This document shows positions 1-7,965 of a stretch of DNA of 64,000 nt, one piece after another. The stretch lies in assembly GCA_003169895.1 (NCBI GenBank), contig PNAE01000007.1, positions 399,603-463,602 on the forward strand, read 5' to 3'. A program made the position numbers and the translations under genes. The DNA is from Gemmatimonadota bacterium (GTDB lineage: Bacteria > Gemmatimonadota > Gemmatimonadetes > Gemmatimonadales > GWC2-71-9). The notes under the pieces are model-generated. The model was given only the letters and a program-made list of their open reading frames with translations. It did not search any database and had not been told where the DNA came from. How positions within the stretch are numbered: the first letter of the stretch is position 1; each line of letters starts with the position of its first letter.

Positions 1-406
1 CGTCCTGGCCGAGGAGGTACGTCGCCTCGCAGATACCACCGCCGCCACGTCCGCCGCAATCGCCGAAGGCACGGCGGCGCTCGCGACCGAAGTTGCCGGT
101 GTGGGCTTCGCGCTCGAGGGCACGCGTCACGCGCTCGCCATCGCGATCCGCGAAGCGGAAGCTGGCGAGACCGCGGCGCAACGACTCTCGGATGCGGCGG
201 GCGAGCTCGAGGATGCCGTCCGATCGTTGCGTCCGGCGGTCGCCGAAGCGAGTGCCGTAGCCGCACGTCGCTCGGCGCGTGATCAACACCTGACCGCCGC
301 CATGGAGCGCTTCATGACCGAGCGTGCGGGATTGTCGCGTGCCCTCACGGTACATCGTGACGCCATGGACCGGCTTGCGCGAGCACTGGAGCAGTTGGGT
401 CGCTAG
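1..406 (+). CDS. methyl-accepting chemotaxis protein-like, C-terminal fragment
   Basis: The reading frame is already open at base 2 and ends at TAG 404-406, so only the last ~135 residues are visible. They are an Ala/Glu/Arg-rich continuous helix. The first visible residues, VLAEEVRRLADTTAATSAAI, match the conserved hairpin region of chemoreceptor signalling domains (consensus VxAxEVRxLAxxS). The remainder has the heptad spacing of the returning coiled coil. The protein would transmit a sensory signal to CheA/CheW, or be a soluble relative. Ligand domain and membrane segments lie outside the window. It converges with the helicase gene, with about 20 bp between them. Confidence 0.6.
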   Translation, partial: VLAEEVRRLADTTAATSAAIAEGTAALATEVAGVGFALEGTRHALAIAIREAEAGETAAQRLSDAAGELEDAVRSLRPAVAEASAVAARRSARDQHLTAAMERFMTERAGLSRALTVHRDAMDRLARALEQLGR

Positions 407-425
407 CAGCGAATCGGTTCCGGTG

Positions 426-3035
426 CTAACGCCGCGGGCGGCCCCTCGGGCCGCGACCCCGCCAACCACCCGAGCCCCGATGCTTTGCCGGGCGATGCCG
501 GCCCGCCTGGGGTTCGTTTGCTGACCCGTCGGCGTCGCGTTCCCCGAGCAGTTGCTGCAGAGCATCAAGCGTTTCCGCCTGGACCACGTCGCCTCGACGC
601 CGAACCGCGAATACCAGCGGACGGTCGAGAGCAGGCAACTCCGCGGGCTTGAGACGGCGGGCCTGGCCCTCGCGCAGGTAGACTCGTACGACCGATTGAC
701 CGTCGCGGTTTTCGTAAACGAGCGGGACCGCGTCGCCCCGCAGGTGCAGGCTCCGGGGCAATGCGTCGAGGTGCGCCCGCGCCTCGGGCGGTACCAACGC
801 GGCCACGTCGAACTGGACCGCGGTCCGCTGGACGTCGTCCCATGACCGCACGTCGTCGAGTTGGGCACGGATCAATGCACGCAACGATCCCGGGTCGACA
901 CCGGTCAAGGCGCCGCCGGACCGCCGCCAGTATTCATCGAGCGACTCGAGCGTGCGAGTAAGCCGTGCCTGTGATGGGTGATCCAGATTGCCGGCCAGCA
1001 ACGCGTCCGTCAGCGCAACCCGCGCGCCATCGAGGAACTCCGCCGGGATCTCACCACGCAGCGGCTCCGTCACGCGCTCGATCTCGAAGCCGAAGTATTG
1101 CAGGCGTCGTGATATCGCGAGTTCCTGGCGCTGCTTATGGCGAGTCAGGACGAGTGTGGCCGGGCCCTGCACAGCGTACCTGCGGATCAGATCGTATGGC
1201 AGCGTCGTACCATCGATGCTGGCGCGCGCGACACCGAAGCGATCGGCGAAATAGCGCAACGTCCCGGCGACCGCTCCCCAATCCCCGGCAACCGAAGTCT
1301 TGGCGATCCGCACTGCCTGCCCGTCCGCCGTCTGCTCGTCCAGCATGAGATCGAACGGCTGAATGCGCGCCATCAGGTCGACAAAACGGGCGCGGCGCTT
1401 GTGATCGGCATATGGCAGAACATCAGGCAGCTGCATGTCGAGCGCGCGGTACGCGGCCGCTAGCCCCAGCGCACCGTCCTCGATTGCCTTCACCAGGACG
1501 CCACGACGCGCGGCCCATTCGGCCAGCCGGGACTCATCGAACACGTGTCGGCGAAGGCCGTGAACCTCACCGATCGCGCCGCACCCGTTCACCGCTTCGA
1601 CGAGAAGGTTGTAGGCGGTGAGATGGTCGCTGCCGGCGACGAGAACGCCGTGCAGGTCGCGCTCCTCCCGGGTCATGCGATGCAGTGAATCGATTCCGCT
1701 GGCGCCCGCCACCACGGGCAGTTGCTCCGCGTCAGCATGCACCAGCAATTCGGCCCACGGCCGTTCGACCGGTAGCGCCTCCACTTCGCGGCCGTACCGC
1801 GTCAAGTGTCCATCCTCGATGAGGCCGCGTCGGGTGAGCCGCTCCACGGCACGCCGGTAGGCGTTGCGATCGAGCGGCACCGGCAACTCCAGGTCACCGG
1901 CATCAACGCCGAGTTCGGCGCACGTCAGCGCGACACGCTCCGCATCTCCAGCGAGCTGAAATTCCGGTGGCCCCGGCCGCAACGACGCAAAATCAAGTTC
2001 ACGGTCGGACAGAATCGCCACCTCGCCACCGGCAACGCGTCCATGTACGCGGCCCGCCATCTGCAGGATTTCGTTGGCGCCAAGATACAGCCGATGCAGT
2101 ACGTTGCGACCGTGCTCGACGACGTTGCCATATCGCGCATCATAGATCACGACCGTATCGAGGCCGGGCAGGTTCAGCGCCGACTGCCCCGCTGCGGTCA
2201 TGGCCAGCAGGTATGGCTTCGCGACGTCGCCCTCGAGGAAGGGCCGCAGCACGCGAATCGGCTCGCCGCCATGATAGAACGCGGTCGTCAAGCGCGGGAA
2301 TCGGGTGCGAAGCTCGGCCCCGAGTCGCTCGACCTCCGCTCGCGTGGGCAGAAACACCGCGACGCCCCGGCGGCCGCTGATGAACCGTCGCACCGTGTGA
2401 TCGTCCAGGAACTGGGCCGGCTGCTTCGCCAGCACGGTCACTTTTGCCTTGCGCGCCGGATCGAACGCGCTGGTCTCGAGCACCTCATCGCTGCCGAGGT
2501 AGTCGCGGTAGACCGTGGGATCGACCGTCGCCGACAGCCAGATGAATCGGCAGCCACTTCGCTTTCCGAGGGCGAGGCAGAGTTCGAGCTCGGCGGACGT
2601 CTGGTGAATCTCGTCGACGATGATGGTGTCGCGCCGGGTGATCAAGTCATCGGCGAGCCAGCGGCGCGCGATGCCGGTGGTGACGACGACGACGTTCCAG
2701 CGCGGCGTCTCGGGCGTGGCCTCGCGCTCCCGATTCACCACACCGACCACCAGCGGCTCAGCGAGAACCTCCTCGGCGATCAATCTGATGCCGAGTGTCT
2801 TGCCGGTGCCGGTGCCGGCAACGATACCGAAGCCCTTGCCGGCCCGCGTCCATTGGCGCACCGTGGTGCCGTGCTGCCGCTCCAGGAGCGTCTCGACATG
2901 CGTGTGCAAGGCAAGCTCGATGGTCTCGCATGCGGCTCGTGTTGGAGCGATGACGATGACGCGGCCGTGCGGATGGAGTGCGTGACGATACGCGTCGAGA
3001 TCCGGCGGGAGCAGATGGTCACGAGTCGGTTGCAC
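426..3035 (-). CDS. superfamily 2 DEAH-type helicase
   Basis: An 869-residue SF2 ATPase read from a GTG start. The motifs are clear: Walker A GTGTGKT (about 74-80), motif II DEIH (about 141-144), motif III SAT (about 168-170) and motif VI QMAGRVHGR (about 325-333). DEIH and QxxGRxxR place it with the DEAH (HrpA/HrpB-like) RNA helicases rather than the DEAD group. The ~500-residue C-terminal part is not recognised beyond helicase-associated character, and the last ~25 residues are Gly/Arg-rich, as in many RNA-binding tails. The likely role is ATP-driven remodelling of RNA or RNP; the substrate cannot be told from sequence. It is divergent from the SDR gene across about 80 bp. Confidence 0.75.
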   Translation of the reverse strand: MQPTRDHLLPPDLDAYRHALHPHGRVIVIAPTRAACETIELALHTHVETLLERQHGTTVRQWTRAGKGFGIVAGTGTGKTLGIRLIAEEVLAEPLVVGVVNREREATPETPRWNVVVVTTGIARRWLADDLITRRDTIIVDEIHQTSAELELCLALGKRSGCRFIWLSATVDPTVYRDYLGSDEVLETSAFDPARKAKVTVLAKQPAQFLDDHTVRRFISGRRGVAVFLPTRAEVERLGAELRTRFPRLTTAFYHGGEPIRVLRPFLEGDVAKPYLLAMTAAGQSALNLPGLDTVVIYDARYGNVVEHGRNVLHRLYLGANEILQMAGRVHGRVAGGEVAILSDRELDFASLRPGPPEFQLAGDAERVALTCAELGVDAGDLELPVPLDRNAYRRAVERLTRRGLIEDGHLTRYGREVEALPVERPWAELLVHADAEQLPVVAGASGIDSLHRMTREERDLHGVLVAGSDHLTAYNLLVEAVNGCGAIGEVHGLRRHVFDESRLAEWAARRGVLVKAIEDGALGLAAAYRALDMQLPDVLPYADHKRRARFVDLMARIQPFDLMLDEQTADGQAVRIAKTSVAGDWGAVAGTLRYFADRFGVARASIDGTTLPYDLIRRYAVQGPATLVLTRHKQRQELAISRRLQYFGFEIERVTEPLRGEIPAEFLDGARVALTDALLAGNLDHPSQARLTRTLESLDEYWRRSGGALTGVDPGSLRALIRAQLDDVRSWDDVQRTAVQFDVAALVPPEARAHLDALPRSLHLRGDAVPLVYENRDGQSVVRVYLREGQARRLKPAELPALDRPLVFAVRRRGDVVQAETLDALQQLLGERDADGSANEPQAGRHRPAKHRGSGGWRGRGPRGRPRR

Positions 3036-3115
3036 GGCAGAAAGTTAGTCGGCTTTTCGCAATTCCATTCTCGCTCCTATATTGCGCCGCGCAACATCGA
3101 TCGGGATTGGGAGGG

Positions 3116-4000
3116 ATGATGCGGGGCAGGGTCTGTCTGGTAACCGGAGCGAATCGCGGTATCGGTCGCGCCATCGCGGAAGGCCTGGCACGTCAAGGTG
3201 CGATCGTACTGATGGTGTGCCGTAACGGCGAACTCGGCGAGATCGCGAAGGCACAGATCATGGCTGCAACCGGAAACCACCAGCTCGAGTTGTTCATCGC
3301 CGACCTGTCGGTGCAGTCTCAGGTGCGACAGCTGGTGCGTGACGTCACGGCGCACCATGCCCGCCTGGACGTACTGATCAACAACGCCGGCGCTTTCCTT
3401 GCCCGCCGCACCATGACCGTGGACAACATCGAGGCTACGTTCGCGGTGAATCATCTCGCCTGCTTCATTCTCGTGAACGGGCTGGCCGACGTGTTGCAGG
3501 CAAGCGCCCCCGCGCGGGTGGTTGTCGTGGCCTCCGAGGCGCACCAGCGGGTGAGCGATTCCGAGGATTGGTTGAGTGTGCGTGAGTACAACGGCCGCAC
3601 CGCGTACAACCGGTCGAAGCTTGCGAACGTGATCTTCAGCTACGACCTGGCCCATCGGCTCGAGGCTACCGGTATCACGGTGAACTGCTGCCACCCGGGA
3701 GTGGTCGACACACCGGTCCTGCGTGGACTGTATGATCGCTGGTGGTCACGATGGATGTGGCCAATAGTTCGCCGCTTCACGATTACGCCGGAAGCGAGCG
3801 CCAGGACGGCGCTGTACCTTGCCGGTTCGCCGGACGTCGAAGGCGTCACCGGCAAGTATTTCAAGGACTCGCGGCCGGCTACGTCGTCATTGATCTCGCA
3901 CGATCCCGTCATTGGTGCGCGCCTGTGGAACCTGTCGCTGCGCTTGACCGGCGAACTGCCGCCGATCACCGTCGCCGGTGAAATCATCGCGGCCCACTGA
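3116..4000 (+). CDS. short-chain dehydrogenase/reductase (retinol dehydrogenase-like)
   Basis: A 294-residue classical SDR. The NAD(P)-binding motif TGANRGIG lies at residues 10-17, NNAG near residue 93, and the catalytic Tyr-Lys pair is YNRSK (Y164, K168). The C-terminal part (HPGVVDTPVLRG and following) resembles the retinol dehydrogenase/WWOX-like SDR group. Start: ATG 3116 and ATG 3119 are adjacent and in frame, immediately after GGGAGGG; the frame is open further upstream but that part has no SDR character. Substrate unknown. Because a pterin operon begins about 1 kb downstream, a pterin-type reductase is conceivable, but nothing in the sequence supports that over other SDR activities. 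Confidence 0.8.
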   Translation: MMRGRVCLVTGANRGIGRAIAEGLARQGAIVLMVCRNGELGEIAKAQIMAATGNHQLELFIADLSVQSQVRQLVRDVTAHHARLDVLINNAGAFLARRTMTVDNIEATFAVNHLACFILVNGLADVLQASAPARVVVVASEAHQRVSDSEDWLSVREYNGRTAYNRSKLANVIFSYDLAHRLEATGITVNCCHPGVVDTPVLRGLYDRWWSRWMWPIVRRFTITPEASARTALYLAGSPDVEGVTGKYFKDSRPATSSLISHDPVIGARLWNLSLRLTGELPPITVAGEIIAAH

Positions 4001-4023
4001 CGAGACCCGGTAACAGAACAACA

Positions 4024-4067
4024 ACCAGCAGAGAGACGGCTTCAGGCGGTGCCGCCTCCCTGCTGGT
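4024..4067. terminator. bidirectional hairpin terminator
   Basis: ACCAGCAG (4024-4031) pairs with CTGCTGGT (4060-4067), and the inner GGCGG-TG-CCGCC (4045-4056) forms a second stem. It lies between the convergent SDR gene and the gene ending at 4112. No strong T tract follows on either side, so this is a structural call. Confidence 0.5.
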
Positions 4068-4111
4068 CGCTTGGCGCTCAGTGCTCTATGACTGCAGATG
4101 CTTTCGCATCG

Positions 4112-4819
4112 TTATGGCCGCGGGCGGTTCCGACCATTGCCGCGGTCACCACCCTGTCGCCCATCACGTCCATTGGTCCGACCTTGCGGCGCAGGCTGGA
4201 CTTGGCGACCGCCATCTCGAGGCGCGGACTGAAACTGGCGCCCATCACGACCATTTTGAGGCGCGGACTGAAACTGGCGCCCATCGCGACCATTTTGAGG
4301 CGCGGCCTGGAACTGGCGCCCATCACGCCCGTTGCGCGGAATCGACTGGTACTGCCGGCCGTCGCGCGGCATCGCCTGGTACTGCCGACCGTCGCGCTGG
4401 ATTGGCCGATAGTCCCGCACATCGTTCCGATAGCCAAAGGCCCCACCGTAGTTGCCACCGGTGCGATAGTCGCGCCGCCAGATTTCGAACCCTCGGTCGC
4501 GCGGTGGGAGAAAGAACTCGTTCCGGTAGCTGTACACCACCACTGGCTCGGCGTACTCGACGACGGGATAGTCGTAGTAGTACCCGTCGTAGTAATACAG
4601 CGTGACAGGTGCCCACTGGTCGTAATAGCTGTCCCAGGCACCGAAGCGGGACGCGTCGTAGTCACGAACGATGATTTGGCGGCGCGAGGCACCGTAGGCA
4701 ACCGGGGCTCGGCGGCCGAGCGGAATATCAAGATGCAGGCGTGCCGATACCTGAGCTCCAGCCGGCGCAGCGCTGAGAGCGGCAAGAACGGGAACGGCAG
4801 CCAGGAATGGCATTCGCAT
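4112..4819 (-). CDS. secreted Tyr-rich protein with tandem 13-residue repeats
   Basis: Predicted 235 residues. The start chosen is ATG 4819, because GGAGG lies 5-6 bases upstream; an upstream in-frame ATG at 4831 lacks such a site. An N-terminal signal peptide (MRMPFLAAVPVLAALSAAPA, cleavage near AGAQ) is followed by a Tyr/Asp-rich section (YYYDGYYYDYP) and a basic, Gln/Arg/Gly-rich C-terminal half. That half contains NGRDGRQF(Q)xAPQ units of 13 residues, three nearly identical in a row, with further diverged DGRQ-containing segments around them. This looks like an extracytoplasmic low-complexity protein that binds surfaces or polymers. No enzyme motif is seen and no family is recognised. Confidence 0.65.
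   Translation of the reverse strand: MRMPFLAAVPVLAALSAAPAGAQVSARLHLDIPLGRRAPVAYGASRRQIIVRDYDASRFGAWDSYYDQWAPVTLYYYDGYYYDYPVVEYAEPVVVYSYRNEFFLPPRDRGFEIWRRDYRTGGNYGGAFGYRNDVRDYRPIQRDGRQYQAMPRDGRQYQSIPRNGRDGRQFQAAPQNGRDGRQFQSAPQNGRDGRQFQSAPRDGGRQVQPAPQGRTNGRDGRQGGDRGNGRNRPRP
4220..4336. repeat. 39-bp tandem repeat inside a coding region
   Basis: Three head-to-tail 39-bp units (4220-4258, 4259-4297, 4298-4336). The first two differ at one base; the third has several differences. The unit length is a multiple of three and encodes the 13-residue repeats of the secreted protein, so copy number can change without frameshift. Confidence 0.85.
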
Positions 4820-5051
4820 AACGACCTCCATTGAGACGTGTGACTTACGGCTCCTCAATGAGCGACCTCCGTGCCAACCCATAAGCCGTTGCTTGACAAT
4901 GACATGAACGATTGAGTGCTGGACTCGCGTGTCCCAACGCCGGGACACGGTTGCCGTGGGCGGAGATAACGGGAATCCATGAAACAACCGGGACCGCTGG
5001 GACAAGCGCTCCTTGTTATGTTCGTTGCTCCGACAAGTCCTGGGAGTATCG

Positions 5052-5555
5052 ATGGGCACTTTCCGCGTCACTGTCAGCAAGGACTATCTCGGCTTCGCGG
5101 CGGCTCATTTCCTCACTTTTCGCGGCCATGCCTGCGAGTCGTTGCATGGCCACAACTATCGCGTCGCCATGACGATTGAAGGTCCGGTCGATCCCGAATG
5201 CAATTTCGTGATCGATTTCGCGGTCGTAAAGCGGACGCTCCGCAAACAGGTTGAGTTACTTGATCATCGTGTCCTGCTGCCGACCAGAAATCCGAAGCTG
5301 AGCTACCGTGAGGCAGGCGACATGACGATGGTCGAGTATCTGGGAGCACTGACCTATCAGTTTCCCACCCGGGATTGCGTCATGCTTCCCATCACCAACT
5401 CGACCGCCGAGATGATCGCGGAATGGATGGCCAACACCGTGCGAGACGAGCTGCTGGCGACGGGGGCGGTCATCGAGTCGCTCGAGCTCGAGGTTGAAGA
5501 ATCCCCTGGCCAGTCGGCGATCTACGGTGAACGCCGCAGTGAAGACCGGCCTTAG
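5052..5555 (+). CDS. 6-pyruvoyltetrahydropterin synthase / QueD family, CExxHGH type
   Basis: 167 residues, start ATG 5052 with GGGAG five bases upstream. Zinc ligands are the His in AAHF and both His of HGH. The active-site loop is C-E-S-L-H-G-H, followed by LDH (catalytic Asp/His pair) and NSTAEMIAEW (conserved Glu). Plain QueD and eukaryotic PTPS carry CxxxHGH, and the folate-route PTPS-III enzymes carry ExxHGH. The combined CExxHGH is, from literature memory, the PTPS-I/III type able to serve both queuosine and folate routes. The product acts on 7,8-dihydroneopterin triphosphate or dihydroneopterin. It is first in an operon with a pterin dehydratase and PabB/PabA, which favours a folate role; BH4 or preQ0 synthesis remain possible. 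Confidence 0.85.
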   Translation: MGTFRVTVSKDYLGFAAAHFLTFRGHACESLHGHNYRVAMTIEGPVDPECNFVIDFAVVKRTLRKQVELLDHRVLLPTRNPKLSYREAGDMTMVEYLGALTYQFPTRDCVMLPITNSTAEMIAEWMANTVRDELLATGAVIESLELEVEESPGQSAIYGERRSEDRP

Positions 5556-5570
5556 CGAAGGATCTGATCC

Positions 5571-5924
5571 GTGAAAACACACGAACCGGTATACGACGGT
5601 ATGGCCCTCAGCGCGAAGCTCGTCGGCCTGGCGCACTGGTCACATCGGGACGGCTGGTTGCAGCGGGAATTCAAGACCGATGGCTGGCGCACCACGATGC
5701 TGGTGGTCAACGCGATTGCCTTCGTCGCCGAGGCAGCCAACCATCATCCCGATATGGAAGTCCACTGGGGAAGCGTGGTTGTGCGGTTGCAGACGCATTC
5801 CGCAGGCGGCGTGACCGACAAGGACCTCCAATTGGCGGACCGGATCGAGATTACGGTCATGTGGCGGCCCATGGGCAAGTTCCCTAGCCTCGAAGGGCAG
5901 CCGGGAGCATGGATCGCAAGCTGA
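5571..5924 (+). CDS. phhB: pterin-4a-carbinolamine dehydratase
   Basis: 117 residues from a GTG start at 5571, 15 bp after the PTPS-family gene. The family signature is clear: EAANHHPDMEVHWG, with the paired active-site His and Pro, followed by VVVRLQTHSAGGVTDKDLQLA. The enzyme dehydrates 4a-hydroxytetrahydropterin, regenerating pterin cofactor after aromatic amino-acid hydroxylation. In several bacteria members are found in folate or molybdopterin contexts without a hydroxylase. No phenylalanine hydroxylase gene is in the window. The last 16 bases overlap the start of pabB, implying translational coupling. Confidence 0.9.
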   Translation: MKTHEPVYDGMALSAKLVGLAHWSHRDGWLQREFKTDGWRTTMLVVNAIAFVAEAANHHPDMEVHWGSVVVRLQTHSAGGVTDKDLQLADRIEITVMWRPMGKFPSLEGQPGAWIAS

Positions 5925-7312
5925 ACCCAACCAGGGAGCTCCCCGATTCAGCGGCTGTAGCGATCCAGTTGGAGGGCAGCCGCGGGCCATTGGAGACCCT
6001 GGCTCACTTCACCGATCTGCCGCATGTCTGCCTGCTGCACAGCGCGGCGCTCGACCATCCGCTGAGCCGCTACAGCTTCCTGGCGGCCGACCCGGTAACC
6101 GTCATCACGGAGCGAGCGGAGGGATGGCCGTCGGCGCGCCAACGGGTGCGTGCCACCACGCGATCCGGTGCGCTGTCATTCCCCGGGTTGCCGCCGCTGC
6201 AGGGCGGGTGGATCGGGTGGTTCAGCTACGAGCTCGGCACGGCGTTCGACCGCACCGTTCGCCATCAATACGAGCCCGTCACCGTGCCGGACGTCGCGCT
6301 CGGGTTGTATGACTGGGTCATCGCCTGGGACCACGAAACGGCAGAAACCTGGCTCGTCAGCAGCGGTGTCGACTCATCAGGCATTCGCGATCGCGGGAGG
6401 GCGAGGCGGCGCGCCGACATGGCGCTCGAGCGCTGGTGCGCCGCTCCTGCCGGGATGCGCCTGTCGCAAGCCTGCCATCCTCCTGCGCAGTTGCAATCGG
6501 ATTTCACCGCCGATGCGTATCAGCGCGCGATAGCAGCAGGAATCGAGCACGTCCTGGCCGGTGACATCTTCCAGGTGAATCTGGCGCAGCGGTTCAGCGC
6601 CCCGTTTGCCGCGAGCCCGGTGTCGCTCTATCGGGAACTCTGCGAGCGTACCGCTGCGCCGATGGCAGCGTTCATTCAGCACGACGGCATTCACGTTCTG
6701 AGCGCATCGCCGGAGCGGTTTCTCCGGTTTGATCCTCGCACCAGGCACGTCGAGACGAGCCCAATCAAGGGAACCAGGCCGCGACACGCGGACGCGGCTG
6801 AGGACACGCGGCTCGCCCGGGAGTTGCAGGCCAGTGACAAGGACCGGGCCGAGAACGTGATGATCGTGGACCTGCAGCGAAATGACCTGGCCCGCGTGTG
6901 CCTGCCCGGCTCGGTCCGCGTACCAACACTCAACGCACTGGAGTCGCACCCCACCGTCCATCACCTGGTGTCGACCGTCACCGGCGAGCTGGGTCCCGAC
7001 CGCGACGCCCTGGACCTGCTGGCGGCAACTTTTCCCGGCGGCTCTATCACGGGAGCTCCGAAATTGCGCGCCATGGCCGTTATTGGGGAGCTCGAGCCCG
7101 TAGCCCGAGGCGTCTACTCGGGAGCAATCGGATGGATCGGACTTGATGGCGCGATGGACATCAACATCGCGATTCGCACGGTGACAATCGCGGACGGCAT
7201 GGCAACGTTCCACGCCGGCGGAGCAATCACAGCGCAGTCGGACCCGGCGGACGAGTATCGCGAGTCCCTGGACAAGGCACGCGCGCTGGTCGCCGCGATG
7301 ATCGCGGCATGA
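5909..7312 (+). CDS. pabB: aminodeoxychorismate synthase component I
   Basis: 467 residues of the chorismate-binding family. It has the N-terminal anthranilate-synthase-I-like domain followed by the catalytic half with ETSPIKGTRPRH, ENVMIVDLQRNDLARVC, FPGGSITGAPK and YSGAIGWIG. PIKGT is typical of PabB (Lys-bearing) enzymes, whereas TrpE has PIAGT; this favours p-aminobenzoate over anthranilate synthesis. It uses ammonia supplied by the amidotransferase encoded next. The gene overlaps phhB by 16 bases and pabA by the 4-base ATGA at 7309-7312, so the two subunits are translationally coupled. With the upstream pterin genes this gives both halves of the folate precursor. Confidence 0.9.
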   Translation: MDRKLNPTRELPDSAAVAIQLEGSRGPLETLAHFTDLPHVCLLHSAALDHPLSRYSFLAADPVTVITERAEGWPSARQRVRATTRSGALSFPGLPPLQGGWIGWFSYELGTAFDRTVRHQYEPVTVPDVALGLYDWVIAWDHETAETWLVSSGVDSSGIRDRGRARRRADMALERWCAAPAGMRLSQACHPPAQLQSDFTADAYQRAIAAGIEHVLAGDIFQVNLAQRFSAPFAASPVSLYRELCERTAAPMAAFIQHDGIHVLSASPERFLRFDPRTRHVETSPIKGTRPRHADAAEDTRLARELQASDKDRAENVMIVDLQRNDLARVCLPGSVRVPTLNALESHPTVHHLVSTVTGELGPDRDALDLLAATFPGGSITGAPKLRAMAVIGELEPVARGVYSGAIGWIGLDGAMDINIAIRTVTIADGMATFHAGGAITAQSDPADEYRESLDKARALVAAMIAA

Positions 7313-7965
7313 TCCTGTTGCTCGATCACGACGACTCATTCGTCTTCACGCTGGCCAGGTACGTGGCGGAACTCGGCGAGGAGCCGAACGTGGTCCGCGC
7401 CAGCACGACGAGCGTCGAAGCCATCACCGCGCGCCCGCCTGCCCGGATCATCCTGTCTCCGGGACCGGGTACACCGGATGACTGCTCGATTGCCGTCGGC
7501 GTCATCCGGGCCCTCGGCGCAACCGTGCCGATTCTCGGTGTGTGCCTCGGCCATCAGTGTGTTGCTGCCGCTTATGGCGCCCGCGTGGAACGCTCGCTGC
7601 ATCCACGACACGGCCGGACGTCGATCATCAATCATGACGGTCGCGGGATCTTCCTCGATGTGCCGGCCCGGTTCCGGGCTGCCCGTTACCATTCGCTTTC
7701 GGTCGCAGCGACGACGTTGCCGCCGGCGCTCACACTGACCGCCGTCGCGGATGACGGCGACGTCATGGGTGTCAGACACCGGGTGCATCCCGTCGAGGGC
7801 GTGCAGTTTCATCCAGAATCAGTGCTGACTGAGTGGGGTCATCGGATGCTCGCGAATTTTCTCGGCATCGCTGGTGCCGGCCTGGGAATGGAGGCCGATC
7901 AAGCCACGTTATGCTTCACGCCATGCCCTCCCTCCACGCCAGAGCCATTGCCACCCTCGTGTTGA
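7309..7965 (+). CDS. pabA: aminodeoxychorismate synthase amidotransferase (component II)
   Basis: 218-residue class I glutamine amidotransferase. The catalytic Cys is in GVCLGHQC and the His/Glu pair in GVQFHPESV; SPGPGTP marks the oxyanion region. The N-terminus (MILLLDHDDSFVFTLARYV) is typical of TrpG/PabA. It hydrolyses glutamine to feed ammonia to PabB. The protein is about 25 residues longer than usual at the C-terminus. That tail is read in a region that also encodes the start of the next gene (overlap about 55 bp) and is low in conservation features, so it may be a passive extension. Assignment to PabA rather than TrpG rests on the partner subunit. Confidence 0.88.
   Translation: MILLLDHDDSFVFTLARYVAELGEEPNVVRASTTSVEAITARPPARIILSPGPGTPDDCSIAVGVIRALGATVPILGVCLGHQCVAAAYGARVERSLHPRHGRTSIINHDGRGIFLDVPARFRAARYHSLSVAATTLPPALTLTAVADDGDVMGVRHRVHPVEGVQFHPESVLTEWGHRMLANFLGIAGAGLGMEADQATLCFTPCPPSTPEPLPPSC

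Noticed and set aside
2978-3115. Extension of the SDR protein upstream to an earlier start
   Set aside because: The extra residues overlap the divergent helicase start and lack SDR character. GGGAGGG lies directly before ATG 3116.
4220-4336. Repeat array that could look like a CRISPR
   Set aside because: The units are head to tail without unique spacers, are multiples of three, and code for peptide repeats.
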